The translations under genes and the position numbers were made by a program. Shown here piece by piece: positions 15,589-23,791 of a stretch of 64,000 nt of DNA. Source of the DNA: Caulobacter sp048541825 (GTDB lineage: Bacteria > Pseudomonadota > Alphaproteobacteria > Caulobacterales > Caulobacteraceae); the NCBI RefSeq assembly GCF_048541825.1, contig NZ_CP183332.1, positions 3,782,001 to 3,846,000 of the forward strand, in the 5' to 3' direction. How positions within the stretch are numbered: the first letter of the stretch is position 1; the number at the start of each line of letters is the position of its first letter. The notes beneath the pieces were generated by a model, which was not told the origin of the DNA, ran no database searches, and saw nothing but the letters and a program-made list of their open reading frames with translations.

Positions 15589-18180
15589 TCAGTTGGCCAC
15601 GATGTTGACGATACGGTCCTTGACCACGATCACCTTGCGGACCGTGACCCCCTCAAGGTGGGCCAGAACGGCCGGATCGGCCAGCGCGATCTTTTCGACT
15701 TCGGCTTCAGACAGCCCGGCCTTGACCTTGATCTCGCCGCGACGCTTGCCGTTGATCTGGATCGGCAGCACGCGCTCGTCATCGGCGGCCAGGGCCGGGT
15801 CGGCCTTGGGCCAGGGCGCGTCGACCACCAGACCTTCGCCGCCCAGGCTGGCCCAGGCTTCCTCGGCCAGGTGAGGGGTGAACGGAGCCACCAGGCGCGC
15901 CAGGATGTCCAGGGCCTCCTTACGGGCCGCCAGGACGCCTTGGGACGCGCCTTCGGCCGGAGCGGCCTTCAGGGCGTTCAGGAACTCGTACAGGCGTGCC
16001 ACGCCGCTGTTGAAGCGGAAGCCGTCGATGCTGTCGGTGACGAAGCCGATCAGCTTGTGAGCCGACTTGCGCAGGGCCATGGCGGTCTCGTCGCCGGCGT
16101 CATGGGCGAAATCGCCGGCCGGCTGGCTGTCGAACTCGTTCCACAGGCGGTGGGTGAAGCGCCACGAGCCTTCGACGCCGGAATTGGTCCACTGCACGTC
16201 GCGCTCAGGCGGGCTGTCGCTCATCACGAACAGGCGCGCGGCGTCGACGCCGTAGGCCTCGAAGATGTCCTCGGGGGCGACGACGTTCTTCTTCGACTTC
16301 GACATCTTCTCGATGTCGCCGATGGTGATCGGCTCGCCGGTCGTCGCATGCTTTGCGGTGCGGCTGTTACCTTCCGCCGTGATGACCACGTCGGAGGGCT
16401 CAACCCACTCGCCGGCGACGGTCTTGTAGGCCTCGTGGGTGACCATGCCTTGCGTGAACAGGCCGGCGAACGGCTCTTCCACCGACAGCAGGCCCTCGTC
16501 CTTCAGGGCGCGGGTGATGAAGCGGGCGTACAGCAGGTGCAGGATCGCGTGCTCGACGCCGCCGATATACTGATCCACCGGCATCCAGTGATCAGCAGAA
16601 GCCTTGTCGATGCACTCGGCGGCGTCCGGATTGGCGAAGCGCGCGAAATACCAGCTGCTGTCCATGAAGGTGTCCAGCGTATCGGTTTCCCGCTGGGCAG
16701 GCGCTCCACAGGACGGGCACGCTACGTTCTTCCAAGTGGAGTGACGCACCAGCGGATTGCCCGGCTTGTCGGCCTCGAAAGTGACGTCGTCGGGCAGCAC
16801 CACCGGCAGCTGGTCTTCCGGCACCGGGACGGGACCGCAGGTCTCGCAGTGGACGATCGGGATCGGGCAGCCCCAGTAGCGCTGGCGGCTGACGCCCCAG
16901 TCGCGCAGGCGATAGACCGTCGCGCCCTGGCCCTGGTCCTGGGCCTCGATGCGGGCGACCACCTCGGACTTGGCGGACTCGATGTCCATCCCGTCCAGCA
17001 ATCCTGACTTGTAGATCGAACCGGGGCCGACATAGGCCTCCTTGCCGACCGCGAAGGTCGCCGGATCCTCACCGGGCGGCAGAACCACCGGCAAAACCGG
17101 CAGGTTGTACTTCCGGGCGAAATCCAGGTCGCGCTGGTCGTGGGCCGGGCAGGCGAAGATGGCGCCGGTGCCGTAGTCCATCAGGATGAAGTTGGCGATC
17201 CAGACGGGCAGGGTGATCGTGGGGTCCAGCGGGTGGACCACGCGCAGGCCGGTGTCGCGACCCAGCTTCTCGGCGCCTTCGATATCGGCTTCCGAAGTGC
17301 CGCCCTTGCGGCATTCGGCGATGAAGGCCTGCAGCTCGGGATTGCCGGCCGCCAGCTGCTCGGCCAGCGGATGTTCGGGGGCGATACCCACGAAGCTGGC
17401 CCCGAACAGGGTGTCGGGCCGGGTGGTATAGACCTCAAGGCCGGCGTCATGGCCGGTCGGAGCTTCGCCCGCGAACTTGAAGCTAAAACGCAGGCCCTTG
17501 GACCGGCCGATCCAGTTCTCCTGCATGATCCGGACCTTTTCGGGCCAGCGATCCAGGGTCTTGAGGCCGTCGATCAGGGCGTCGGCATAGTCGGTGATGC
17601 GCAGGAACCACTGGGTCAGCTTGCGCTTCTCGACCGGGGCGCCCGAGCGCCAGCCCTTGCCGTCGATGACCTGCTCATTGGCCAGGACGGTCATGTCGAC
17701 CGGATCCCAGTTGACCGAGGCTTCCTTGCGATAGACCAGGCCGCGCTTCAGCAGCTTCAGGAACCAGGCCTGCTGCTTGCCGTAATATTCGGGGTCGCAG
17801 GTCGCGAACTCACGCGACCAGTCGATCGAAAGGCCCAGGGCTTTCAGTTGCTCGCGCATGGCGGCGATGTTGTCGTAGGTCCAGCCCTTGGGGTGGACGC
17901 CGCGCTCCATGGCGGCGTTCTCGGCCGGCATGCCGAAGGCGTCCCAGCCCATCGGATGCAGCACCGAGAAGCCCTGGGCGCGCTTGTAGCGGGCCACGAC
18001 GTCGCCCATGGCGTAGTTGCGCACATGGCCCATATGGATGCGCCCCGACGGATAGGGGAACATCTCGAGCACATAGTATTTCGGCCGCGCATCCGAGATG
18101 TCCGCCGTCTTGAAGACGTCGGCTTTGGCCCAGGCGTCGCGCCATTTGGGCTCAGTGTCTTTGGGATTGTAGCGGGCCAT
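15589..18180 (-). CDS. leuS: Leucyl-tRNA synthetase
   Basis: Class I aminoacyl-tRNA synthetase, 863 residues, normal bacterial length. The HIGH-type motif is HMGH at residues 49-52 in the PYPSGRIHMGH context. The editing domain follows, with TTRPDTLFGASF and the DYGTGAIFACPAHDQRD segment. KMSKS appears as EKMSKSKKNVV, and CEC-type Cys pairs (CETCGPV, CPSCGAP) suggest a zinc knuckle. First gene of leuS-lptE-holA. The 139-bp gap upstream to the DUF3576 gene holds no clear feature. Confidence 0.97.
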   Translation of the reverse strand: MARYNPKDTEPKWRDAWAKADVFKTADISDARPKYYVLEMFPYPSGRIHMGHVRNYAMGDVVARYKRAQGFSVLHPMGWDAFGMPAENAAMERGVHPKGWTYDNIAAMREQLKALGLSIDWSREFATCDPEYYGKQQAWFLKLLKRGLVYRKEASVNWDPVDMTVLANEQVIDGKGWRSGAPVEKRKLTQWFLRITDYADALIDGLKTLDRWPEKVRIMQENWIGRSKGLRFSFKFAGEAPTGHDAGLEVYTTRPDTLFGASFVGIAPEHPLAEQLAAGNPELQAFIAECRKGGTSEADIEGAEKLGRDTGLRVVHPLDPTITLPVWIANFILMDYGTGAIFACPAHDQRDLDFARKYNLPVLPVVLPPGEDPATFAVGKEAYVGPGSIYKSGLLDGMDIESAKSEVVARIEAQDQGQGATVYRLRDWGVSRQRYWGCPIPIVHCETCGPVPVPEDQLPVVLPDDVTFEADKPGNPLVRHSTWKNVACPSCGAPAQRETDTLDTFMDSSWYFARFANPDAAECIDKASADHWMPVDQYIGGVEHAILHLLYARFITRALKDEGLLSVEEPFAGLFTQGMVTHEAYKTVAGEWVEPSDVVITAEGNSRTAKHATTGEPITIGDIEKMSKSKKNVVAPEDIFEAYGVDAARLFVMSDSPPERDVQWTNSGVEGSWRFTHRLWNEFDSQPAGDFAHDAGDETAMALRKSAHKLIGFVTDSIDGFRFNSGVARLYEFLNALKAAPAEGASQGVLAARKEALDILARLVAPFTPHLAEEAWASLGGEGLVVDAPWPKADPALAADDERVLPIQINGKRRGEIKVKAGLSEAEVEKIALADPAVLAHLEGVTVRKVIVVKDRIVNIVAN

Positions 18181-18319
18181 GGAAACCAGATGTCTAGATT
18201 AGGCGGAAAGGCGCCCCAAAAGGCGCGTCCGCGAGACATATAAGCGGTTTCGCGGCCTGAGCGCGCTGAAAGTGCGGCGGTCGGGGTCTTCGCCGCGAAC
18301 GACGAAGACCCGCCGGGGC

Positions 18320-18841
18320 TTAGCCCTTGATGTTCGAAAGTCGAAGCTGACGCGCGCGGGTCAGGATCGCGTTTTCAATGTCGGTCGCCGTCTGGTCGGC
18401 GGTGGGCGTATCGGTCCAGCCTCCGGCCGCATCCTTGGCCTGCTTGAACACGTTGACGTTCAGGCCGTCGGCGCGCAGGCGGGTGTCGAGGATGTAGACG
18501 GTCGCCTTGAAGCGCTCGTCAGGCTTTTCCGGGTTTACGTACCAGTCGGTGACGATCACGCCGCCGTAAGGGTCGGCCGAGGCCAGGGGCATGAAGGCCA
18601 GGGTGTCGAGCGTCGCCCGCCACAGATAGCCGTTAACGCCGATCGAGCCTTCGCTGGCCGGGGCCTTGCCGCCACCGCCGCCCAGGCCCTTGAAGGGATT
18701 GAAGCCGCCCACGTCGTCTTCCGACACGGTCGAAAAAACCTTGGGACCCTTGGTGCTGCCGCAGGCGGATACGCCCAAAACCGACAGCGCCAGTACGCCA
18801 GCGGCGACGCCGCGCAAAACCGACCCACGCTCAAACGCCAT
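18320..18841 (-). CDS. DUF3576 domain lipoprotein
   Basis: A 173-residue predicted lipoprotein: the signal peptide ends in VSAC with the lipid Cys at residue 27. The mature part begins with a Gly-rich linker (residues about 47-56) and continues with NGYLWRATLDTL and the DPYGGVIVTDWY segment of DUF3576, a family of envelope proteins of unknown role in alphaproteobacteria. ATG 18841 is chosen over the in-frame upstream ATG because a GAGCGAGG sequence precedes it and it begins the signal peptide neatly. No operon partner is clear. Confidence 0.87.
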   Translation of the reverse strand: MAFERGSVLRGVAAGVLALSVLGVSACGSTKGPKVFSTVSEDDVGGFNPFKGLGGGGGKAPASEGSIGVNGYLWRATLDTLAFMPLASADPYGGVIVTDWYVNPEKPDERFKATVYILDTRLRADGLNVNVFKQAKDAAGGWTDTPTADQTATDIENAILTRARQLRLSNIKG

Positions 18842-19104
18842 AGTACCTCGCTCCAATATCTCGCCGGCGCGATCGCGCACTGTGGCGCGCCCCCGCAGCC
18901 GGAGGCCGGTCTATAGCATGGCCGCGCTGCCTCAAAACAGGAATCGCGTGACCGGTCCGCCACAGGCGCCGGTTGAATCGCGACAATAGCGGTATCCTGC
19001 GACCAAACGCCGGTTGACCACGTTCTAGCCAAGCCTTTAATCGATAATAAGGGCGCGACCTCCTACATGGGGGGACGCGGGTTTGGGACAGGTAACGAGT
19101 AGCG
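18842..19104. other. Divergent intergenic region
   Basis: A 263-bp gap between the DUF3576 gene (leftward) and the NtrZ-like gene (rightward) that must hold both promoters. The stretch around 19035-19052 (TTTAATCGATAATAAGG) is AT-rich and the likeliest promoter core for the rightward gene. I see no RNA gene or strong palindrome. Confidence 0.4.
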
Positions 19105-19515
19105 ATGACCGCGATGCGTTTTTTTACGGCAAGCGCCGCCGCGCTGATCCTCACGGGATCGGCGACGATCGCTCACGCTCAGATCAAGACGCGCTCTGCC
19201 ACGCCTGATTTTACGGTCAAAAACGACTTTACCAGCAACCCCAAGGGCGTGTTCAGCCCGCGGGACTCCAAGAAGACCCTGCAGTGGGACGCCAAGAAGG
19301 GCAAATGGGGCCTCAAGCTCGGCCTCGACCAGCCCGTCGGTCGTGAGATGGAGCTGAAGGACGTCGAAGCCGGCGCCTATTTCAAGCTTACGCCGTCCAT
19401 TCGTGTCGGCGGCGCCGTCGCCCTGGGCGACAACAACCCGGCCCTGGCCGCCCGCAAGGCCGAGCCGGTCGAGCCCGCGCCCCGCGTGCGCCTGGAAACT
19501 GCGTTCAAGTTCTAG
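19105..19515 (+). CDS. NtrZ-like periplasmic protein
   Basis: A 136-residue secreted protein: signal peptide of about 25 residues ending AHA, then a mature part with LQWDAKKGKWGLKL and the C-terminal TPSIRVGGAVALGD and RVRLETAFKF. These segments resemble NtrZ, described in Caulobacter as a periplasmic modulator of the sensor kinase NtrY; several paralogues exist in the genus. No ntrY gene is near, so the partner here is open. The stop overlaps that of the convergent ThiE-like gene by 3 bases. Family call from memory of the motif, not from a search. Confidence 0.65.
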   Translation: MTAMRFFTASAAALILTGSATIAHAQIKTRSATPDFTVKNDFTSNPKGVFSPRDSKKTLQWDAKKGKWGLKLGLDQPVGREMELKDVEAGAYFKLTPSIRVGGAVALGDNNPALAARKAEPVEPAPRVRLETAFKF

Positions 19516-20090
19516 GACAAGAACGCTTCGACGGCCGCGAGGCCGACGATCCCCGTATTTCTCAGGCTTTCCACGGTTACCGCCCGAATTCCGCCCAGGG
19601 CGTAGACCGGCGTGTCCGTGGCTGAGACCAGAGCGCTCAGGCCCTCGACTCCCAGCGGCGTTCCCGTTGACGGGCTGTTGCTCTCAAAGACCGGCGACAC
19701 GACCAGGGCGTCGGCTCTCAGAGCGCTGGCGGCCATGACGGCCTCGCGGTCGTGAGCTGCGATCGTGATCAGCCAGTCCGGCTGCCTTGTGCGCAAAAGC
19801 GACGCGGTCTCTCTGGTTCTTTGCGGCAGATGCAGGCCGTCGGCGCCAATGGACCGGGCCAACGCCTCGTCCGCGCCGGCCAGCAGAACCAGGCCGCAGC
19901 GATCGGCGATGGCGCGCAGGCGCAGCCCCTGGGCCACAGCATCCGCTGCGCCGAAAGCCCGAAACACCACCCCCGCGCCGCGCGGCAGGCGTTCGGCGAC
20001 GGCCTCGGGGTCTGGAACTCGGTTTGGATCGGTGAAGAAAAGCAGGCTGGGCAGGGCTAAACCGCGCGCCGTCCTTGGCGCGAAGGTCAT
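19512..20090 (-). CDS. ThiE-like thiamine phosphate synthase family protein
   Basis: A 192-residue TIM-barrel protein of the ThiE/TenI type: LPSLLFFTDPNR opens the barrel, IGADGLHLPQRT matches the (G)xHLxQ element, VVSPVFESNS resembles the phosphate/pyrophosphate site, and YALGGI precedes the last strands. ThiE joins the pyrimidine and thiazole parts of thiamine, but this short version could also be a TenI-like paralogue. ATG 20090 has AGGA 5 bases upstream; ATG 20123 is an alternative. It is divergent from yggS and has no thiamine genes beside it. Confidence 0.72.
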   Translation of the reverse strand: MTFAPRTARGLALPSLLFFTDPNRVPDPEAVAERLPRGAGVVFRAFGAADAVAQGLRLRAIADRCGLVLLAGADEALARSIGADGLHLPQRTRETASLLRTRQPDWLITIAAHDREAVMAASALRADALVVSPVFESNSPSTGTPLGVEGLSALVSATDTPVYALGGIRAVTVESLRNTGIVGLAAVEAFLS

Positions 20091-20144
20091 CGCCGTCCTA
20101 GACAGGGCATCCAGCTCATCCATCGGTTTCAAGCGGTCTCCTGC

Positions 20145-20843
20145 ATGCCCGACGCCCCCCAAGACAGCGCATTGGCCTCTATCCGTGCCCGTATCGCCGC
20201 CGCCGAGATCGCGGCCGGTCGCGCGCCGGGCTCGGTTACGCTGGTCGCCGTGTCCAAGACCCAGCCCTGGGACCATATCGCCCCGGTTCTGGCTGCTGAC
20301 CAGCAGGTGTTCGGGGAAAATCGTGTCCAGGAGGCGATGGAGCGCTGGACGCCGCATCGTGACGGCGTAGAACTGCACCTGATCGGGCCGCTGCAGACCA
20401 ACAAGGTGCGCGACGCGGTCGGCTTTTTCAACGTGATCGAGACGGTGGACCGCGAGAAGCTGGCGCGGGCTCTGGCCGACGAAATCTGCCGCCAGGGCAA
20501 GGCCCCCCGCCTCTATGTGCAGGTCAATATCGGTCAGGAACCACAGAAAGCCGGCGTGGAGCCCTCCGAAGCGGATGATTTCATCGCTCTTTGCCGCGAA
20601 CTGGGTCTGACCCTCGAGGGGCTGATGTGCATCCCGCCCGCGGAAGATGACCCGGCCCCGCATTTCGCGGCCCTGCGGGAGATCGCCCGGCGAAACGGCG
20701 TCGAAAAGCTGTCGATGGGCATGAGCGACGACTTCGAGATCGCCATCGCCCAGGGCGCGACCTCGGTGCGGGTGGGATCGGCGATCTTCGGGGTGAGGGG
20801 GGCTGCGGACCTTGCAATTTCCGCTCCCGCAGCCAGGACTTGA
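20145..20843 (+). CDS. YggS-type pyridoxal phosphate homeostasis protein
   Basis: A 232-residue fold-type III PLP-binding protein. The PLP Lys is K38 in LVAVSKTQP; FGENRVQEA, LHLIGPLQTNK and the SMGMSDDFEIAI block are family hallmarks. It has no known enzyme activity and keeps vitamin B6 and amino-acid pools balanced. The ATG lies 54 bases from the divergent ThiE-like start, so the two share a promoter region. Family call is firm. Confidence 0.94.
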   Translation: MPDAPQDSALASIRARIAAAEIAAGRAPGSVTLVAVSKTQPWDHIAPVLAADQQVFGENRVQEAMERWTPHRDGVELHLIGPLQTNKVRDAVGFFNVIETVDREKLARALADEICRQGKAPRLYVQVNIGQEPQKAGVEPSEADDFIALCRELGLTLEGLMCIPPAEDDPAPHFAALREIARRNGVEKLSMGMSDDFEIAIAQGATSVRVGSAIFGVRGAADLAISAPAART

Positions 20844-20879
20844 CGCTAGCCTTCGACGTCGTTGCAGCAAGGTTTCGCG

Positions 20880-21191
20880 ATGAGCGCTTTTGCCCAGGGG
20901 ACTGTCCACGACGCCGGTGAAGACCTCCAGGCAGCGGTGCAATCGGATCCGACCGTCCTTGGGCTTTGGGAAAGCCTGACGCCGCTTGGGCGAAATGAAT
21001 TCATTTGCTGGGTCGATGACGCCAAGCAGTCCGCAACCCGCCAGCGCCGCATCCAGAGAACCCGCGAGGAACTGTTGGAGGGCAAGAAACGGCCCTGTTG
21101 CTGGGCGGGTTGTATCCATCGTACCGACAAGGCGCCGAGCCGTTGGCAACAGGCCGTCCTGATCGATGGGAAGGCCAAGCGCGGTCTATAG
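20880..21191 (+). CDS. YdeI/OmdA-type small protein
   Basis: A 103-residue protein that resembles the YdeI/OmdA (bacteriocin-protection) helical family: WESLTPLGRNEFICWVDDAKQ is followed by the basic TRQRRIQRTREEL helix. The C-terminal CCWAGC segment is an oddity. Function in this organism is unknown. ATG 20880 is chosen because AAGG precedes it at 7 bases; the frame extends 6 codons upstream. It follows yggS by 36 bp and may be read from the same transcript. Confidence 0.75.
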   Translation: MSAFAQGTVHDAGEDLQAAVQSDPTVLGLWESLTPLGRNEFICWVDDAKQSATRQRRIQRTREELLEGKKRPCCWAGCIHRTDKAPSRWQQAVLIDGKAKRGL

Positions 21192-21198
21192 GCCGGGC

Positions 21199-21705
21199 CT
21201 AGGGCGCGATCTCGATGGCGTCGCCCGGCTTGGCCAACGTCAGCAAAGTCTCCAGATCCTCGCGCGCCAGGGCCACGCAGCCTTCGGTGCCCGAATAGTC
21301 CTCGCGCGCCAGGTGCAGGAAGATCGCCGAGCCCAGTCCTGGAACCGGCGGATCGTCGTTGTGAGCCAGGATCCCGACCAGGTCATAGACATGGTCGTCT
21401 CGCCACAATCGCTCGGCGCTGGCGGGGTAGGGCAGTTTGACCGGTCGATTATAGGCCGGGTCGCCCGGCGCGTCGCACCAGCCGTCGTCAGGCGCCATCG
21501 CCTTGACGGGCAGGGCGGTGGTCGGGCCGTCTGGATAGACGTCGGGGCGGTAAAGAATCTCGCGGATCGCCCAGACGCCCACCGGGCTTCTGTTGTCGCC
21601 CTCGCGCTTGTCGGCGGCGGCGATGACGCCGGCCTTGCCCAGGGCGCATCGAACCGTGCGTCCGTTGACGTCAATCTGGCCGTCGGGGTGGGCCCTGAAG
21701 ATCAT
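21199..21705 (-). CDS. L,D-transpeptidase (YkuD) family protein
   Basis: A 168-residue protein with the YkuD catalytic motif: His131 in FLHLARED and the nucleophile Cys143 in SGTEGCVAL. Such enzymes form 3-3 peptidoglycan cross-links or attach proteins to the wall. No signal peptide is visible, which is typical of the small 'L,D-transpeptidase family' proteins in this group; the exact job is open. ATG 21705 has GGAGAAG 6 bases upstream. Divergent from the response regulator, 61 bp apart, and convergent with the YdeI-like gene. Confidence 0.85.
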   Translation of the reverse strand: MIFRAHPDGQIDVNGRTVRCALGKAGVIAAADKREGDNRSPVGVWAIREILYRPDVYPDGPTTALPVKAMAPDDGWCDAPGDPAYNRPVKLPYPASAERLWRDDHVYDLVGILAHNDDPPVPGLGSAIFLHLAREDYSGTEGCVALAREDLETLLTLAKPGDAIEIAP

Positions 21706-21766
21706 TGTCGGCTTCTCCGCTCCCAAGGGTTGTCGCCGGGGGGCGCAGCGGTGCATGTTCCGGCCT

Positions 21767-22453
21767 ATGGCGCAACGCAAGACCCTTCTGCTGATCGACG
21801 ACGACGACGACCTGCGCGGCGCGCTGGCCGAACAGCTCGCCCTGCACGAAGAGTTCGCGGTGGCCGAGGCGGCCACGGCCGGCGAGGGCGTGCGCATGGC
21901 GCGCGAGATCAAGCCGGATCTGGTCCTGCTCGACGTCGATTTGCCTGACATGGACGGCCGCGAGGCCTGCCGATTGATGCGCAAGAACGGGGTGATGGCC
22001 CCGGTGATCATGCTGACGGCTGCGGCCAGCGACAGCGACACCATTCTGGGGCTGGAATCCGGCGCCAACGACTATGTGACCAAGCCCTTCCGCTTCGGCG
22101 TGCTTCTGGCCCGCATCCGCGCCCAGCTGCGCAGCTACGAGGCCTCGGAAGACGCCCTGTTCCGCATCGGTCCCTACGAGTTCCGCCCTTCGGCCAAGCT
22201 GCTGGTCGACGAAAAGCAGAAAAAGGTGCGGTTGACCGAGAAGGAAACCAACATCCTGAAATACCTCTACCGCGCCGGCTCAAAGCCGGTGTCGCGCGAG
22301 GAACTGCTGACCGAGGTCTGGGGCTATAATGCGGGTGTCACCACCCACACCTTGGAAACCCACGTCTATCGCCTGCGCCAGAAGATCGAGCCCGATCCGG
22401 CCATGGCCAAGATCCTGATCACCGAAATGGGCGGGTATCGGCTGCAGCCGTAA
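21767..22453 (+). CDS. OmpR/PhoB-type response regulator
   Basis: A 228-residue two-domain regulator. The receiver has the acidic cluster DDDDD at residues 11-15, the phosphorylated Asp56 (LLDVDLPD), Thr84 and Lys106 (VTKPF). The C-terminal winged helix (KKVRLTEKETNILKYLY, then HVYRLRQKIEP) binds DNA. No histidine kinase gene is adjacent, so it is an orphan whose partner lies elsewhere. ATG 21755 in the same frame is possible and is better placed behind a G-rich ribosome site. Followed by a strong terminator. Confidence 0.93.
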   Translation: MAQRKTLLLIDDDDDLRGALAEQLALHEEFAVAEAATAGEGVRMAREIKPDLVLLDVDLPDMDGREACRLMRKNGVMAPVIMLTAAASDSDTILGLESGANDYVTKPFRFGVLLARIRAQLRSYEASEDALFRIGPYEFRPSAKLLVDEKQKKVRLTEKETNILKYLYRAGSKPVSREELLTEVWGYNAGVTTHTLETHVYRLRQKIEPDPAMAKILITEMGGYRLQP

Positions 22454-22478
22454 CGACAGAGCCCGCGCTAGAAAAGAA

Positions 22479-22512
22479 AAACCCCGGCCGCATCGCTGCG
22501 CCGGGGTTTCTC
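22479..22512. terminator. Bidirectional terminator between response regulator and secB
   Basis: Perfect 10-bp arms AAACCCCGGC / GCCGGGGTTT (22479-22488 and 22500-22509), with A-rich and T-rich flanks on either side. It serves both convergent genes. Confidence 0.88.
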
Positions 22513-22535
22513 AAATTAATCGGATCGAAAACGCC

Positions 22536-23030
22536 TCAGGCGTTGCCGACCACCACGCCTTCGGCCTGGGCCTTGCGGGCGGCATAGACGCCGCCGAAGT
22601 CGATCGGGTCGATCAGGAAAGGCGGGAAGCCGCCTTCGCTGGTGATGTCGGCGATCACCCGGCGGGCGAACGGGAACAGGAAGCGCGGGCACTCGATCAG
22701 CAGCACTTCTTCGAGGGCCGCTTCTGCGACGCCGGCGATGTGGAACAGGCCGCCATAGACGACCTCTACGTGGAACACCGGCTGGTCGTCGCGGGTGGCG
22801 CGGGCCGACAGCTTCAGGTCGACCTCGAACAGGCCGTCGGTGCGACCGCGGGCGTTCATTTCAACGCCCATGTCGATGGCCGGCTGGGCCGTGCCCGAGC
22901 GCAGGCTGTCGGGCGCATGCGGGCTCTCGAACGAGAAGTCGCGGATGAACTGGGCCATGATGCGGATGCCCGATTGAGCGGCCGCATTATCGTCAGTAAG
23001 CGCCTCGGGGGCGGCGGTCGTATCGGTCAT
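22536..23030 (-). CDS. secB: Protein-export chaperone SecB
   Basis: Cytoplasmic tetrameric chaperone that keeps preproteins unfolded and hands them to SecA. The 164-residue protein has QFIRDFSFESPHAPDSL at the start, LKLSARATRD, VVYGGLFHI, LLIECPRFLFPFAR and GGFPPFLIDPIDF, all diagnostic of SecB. Divergent from the Tim44-like gene, with a 161-bp shared upstream gap that contains a TATATA stretch at 23145-23150. Confidence 0.97.
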   Translation of the reverse strand: MTDTTAAPEALTDDNAAAQSGIRIMAQFIRDFSFESPHAPDSLRSGTAQPAIDMGVEMNARGRTDGLFEVDLKLSARATRDDQPVFHVEVVYGGLFHIAGVAEAALEEVLLIECPRFLFPFARRVIADITSEGGFPPFLIDPIDFGGVYAARKAQAEGVVVGNA

Positions 23031-23191
23031 TAGGAATAAATCCGTACTCGGCCGCTAGAAAGGCCGCTAGGAGAGAGCGGCGCTGCTAACACGCGGAGGG
23101 CCCTGGTGCAACGCCAGGCGCCTGACGGGAGAGCTCGCCTCGCCTATATAGACAGGGCGACCAGCCTGTCGACGCAGACGCGGATACCCAA

Positions 23192-23791
23192 GTGCTAATA
23201 CAGATTCTCGTTCTCGCGGTTATTGCCGCTGTCGTTCTCTACCAGCTCTACGCCACCCTGGGCCGTCGCGTCGGGCGTCAGGCCGAGGACGCGCCCGTTA
23301 CGGCCAAGACGGTTCCGGCCCCGGCCGGTCCCGCCGAAGCCATGGTCACGGGCCCACTGGAGGGTGTCGCCGCTCTGCGCGCGCGCCAGCCCGATTTCAA
23401 CACCAGCCATTTTCTGAGCGGGGCCCGCTCGGCCTATGAGATGATTGTCACAGCGTTCGCCGCCGGCGACCGCGAGACGCTCAAGCCGCTGCTGGCTGAC
23501 GAGGTCATGGCCAATTTCGAGGCGGCCATCGTGGCGCGCGAAACCGAAGGCCGGTCGGAAAAGGTCGAGATCATGACGCCGCCCCGCGTCGATCTCGACA
23601 CGGTCGCCGTCGTCGGTGACACCGCCCGCGCTACGGTGCGCATCCTGGCCGAGGTGCGCGCCCGCACCACCAGTACCGAGGGTGAAGCCGTCGATGACCG
23701 CCGCACCGCCGAGCTGTGGACCTTCGAGCGCGACCTGAAATCGGCCAATCCCAACTGGACCCTGGTCCACGTTGCGGCCGCCGAAGCCTGA
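23192..23791 (+). CDS. Tim44/TimA family membrane-anchored protein
   Basis: A 199-residue protein with one N-terminal membrane segment (about residues 2-18) and a C-terminal Tim44-like domain (SHFLSGARSAYEMIVTAFAAGD and KPLLADEVMANFE). In mitochondria Tim44 anchors the import motor; bacterial homologues such as TimA sit in the inner membrane with unclear roles. The start is GTG. Its stop overlaps the mltA start (TGATG). Placement next to secB and ahead of mltA and smr is typical of the alphaproteobacterial order. Confidence 0.88.
   Translation: MLIQILVLAVIAAVVLYQLYATLGRRVGRQAEDAPVTAKTVPAPAGPAEAMVTGPLEGVAALRARQPDFNTSHFLSGARSAYEMIVTAFAAGDRETLKPLLADEVMANFEAAIVARETEGRSEKVEIMTPPRVDLDTVAVVGDTARATVRILAEVRARTTSTEGEAVDDRRTAELWTFERDLKSANPNWTLVHVAAAEA

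Noticed and set aside
14737..17007. 756-residue + strand frame opposite holA, lptE and leuS
   Set aside because: Antisense shadow of three well supported genes, rich in Gly/His/Gln/Asp without domain motifs.
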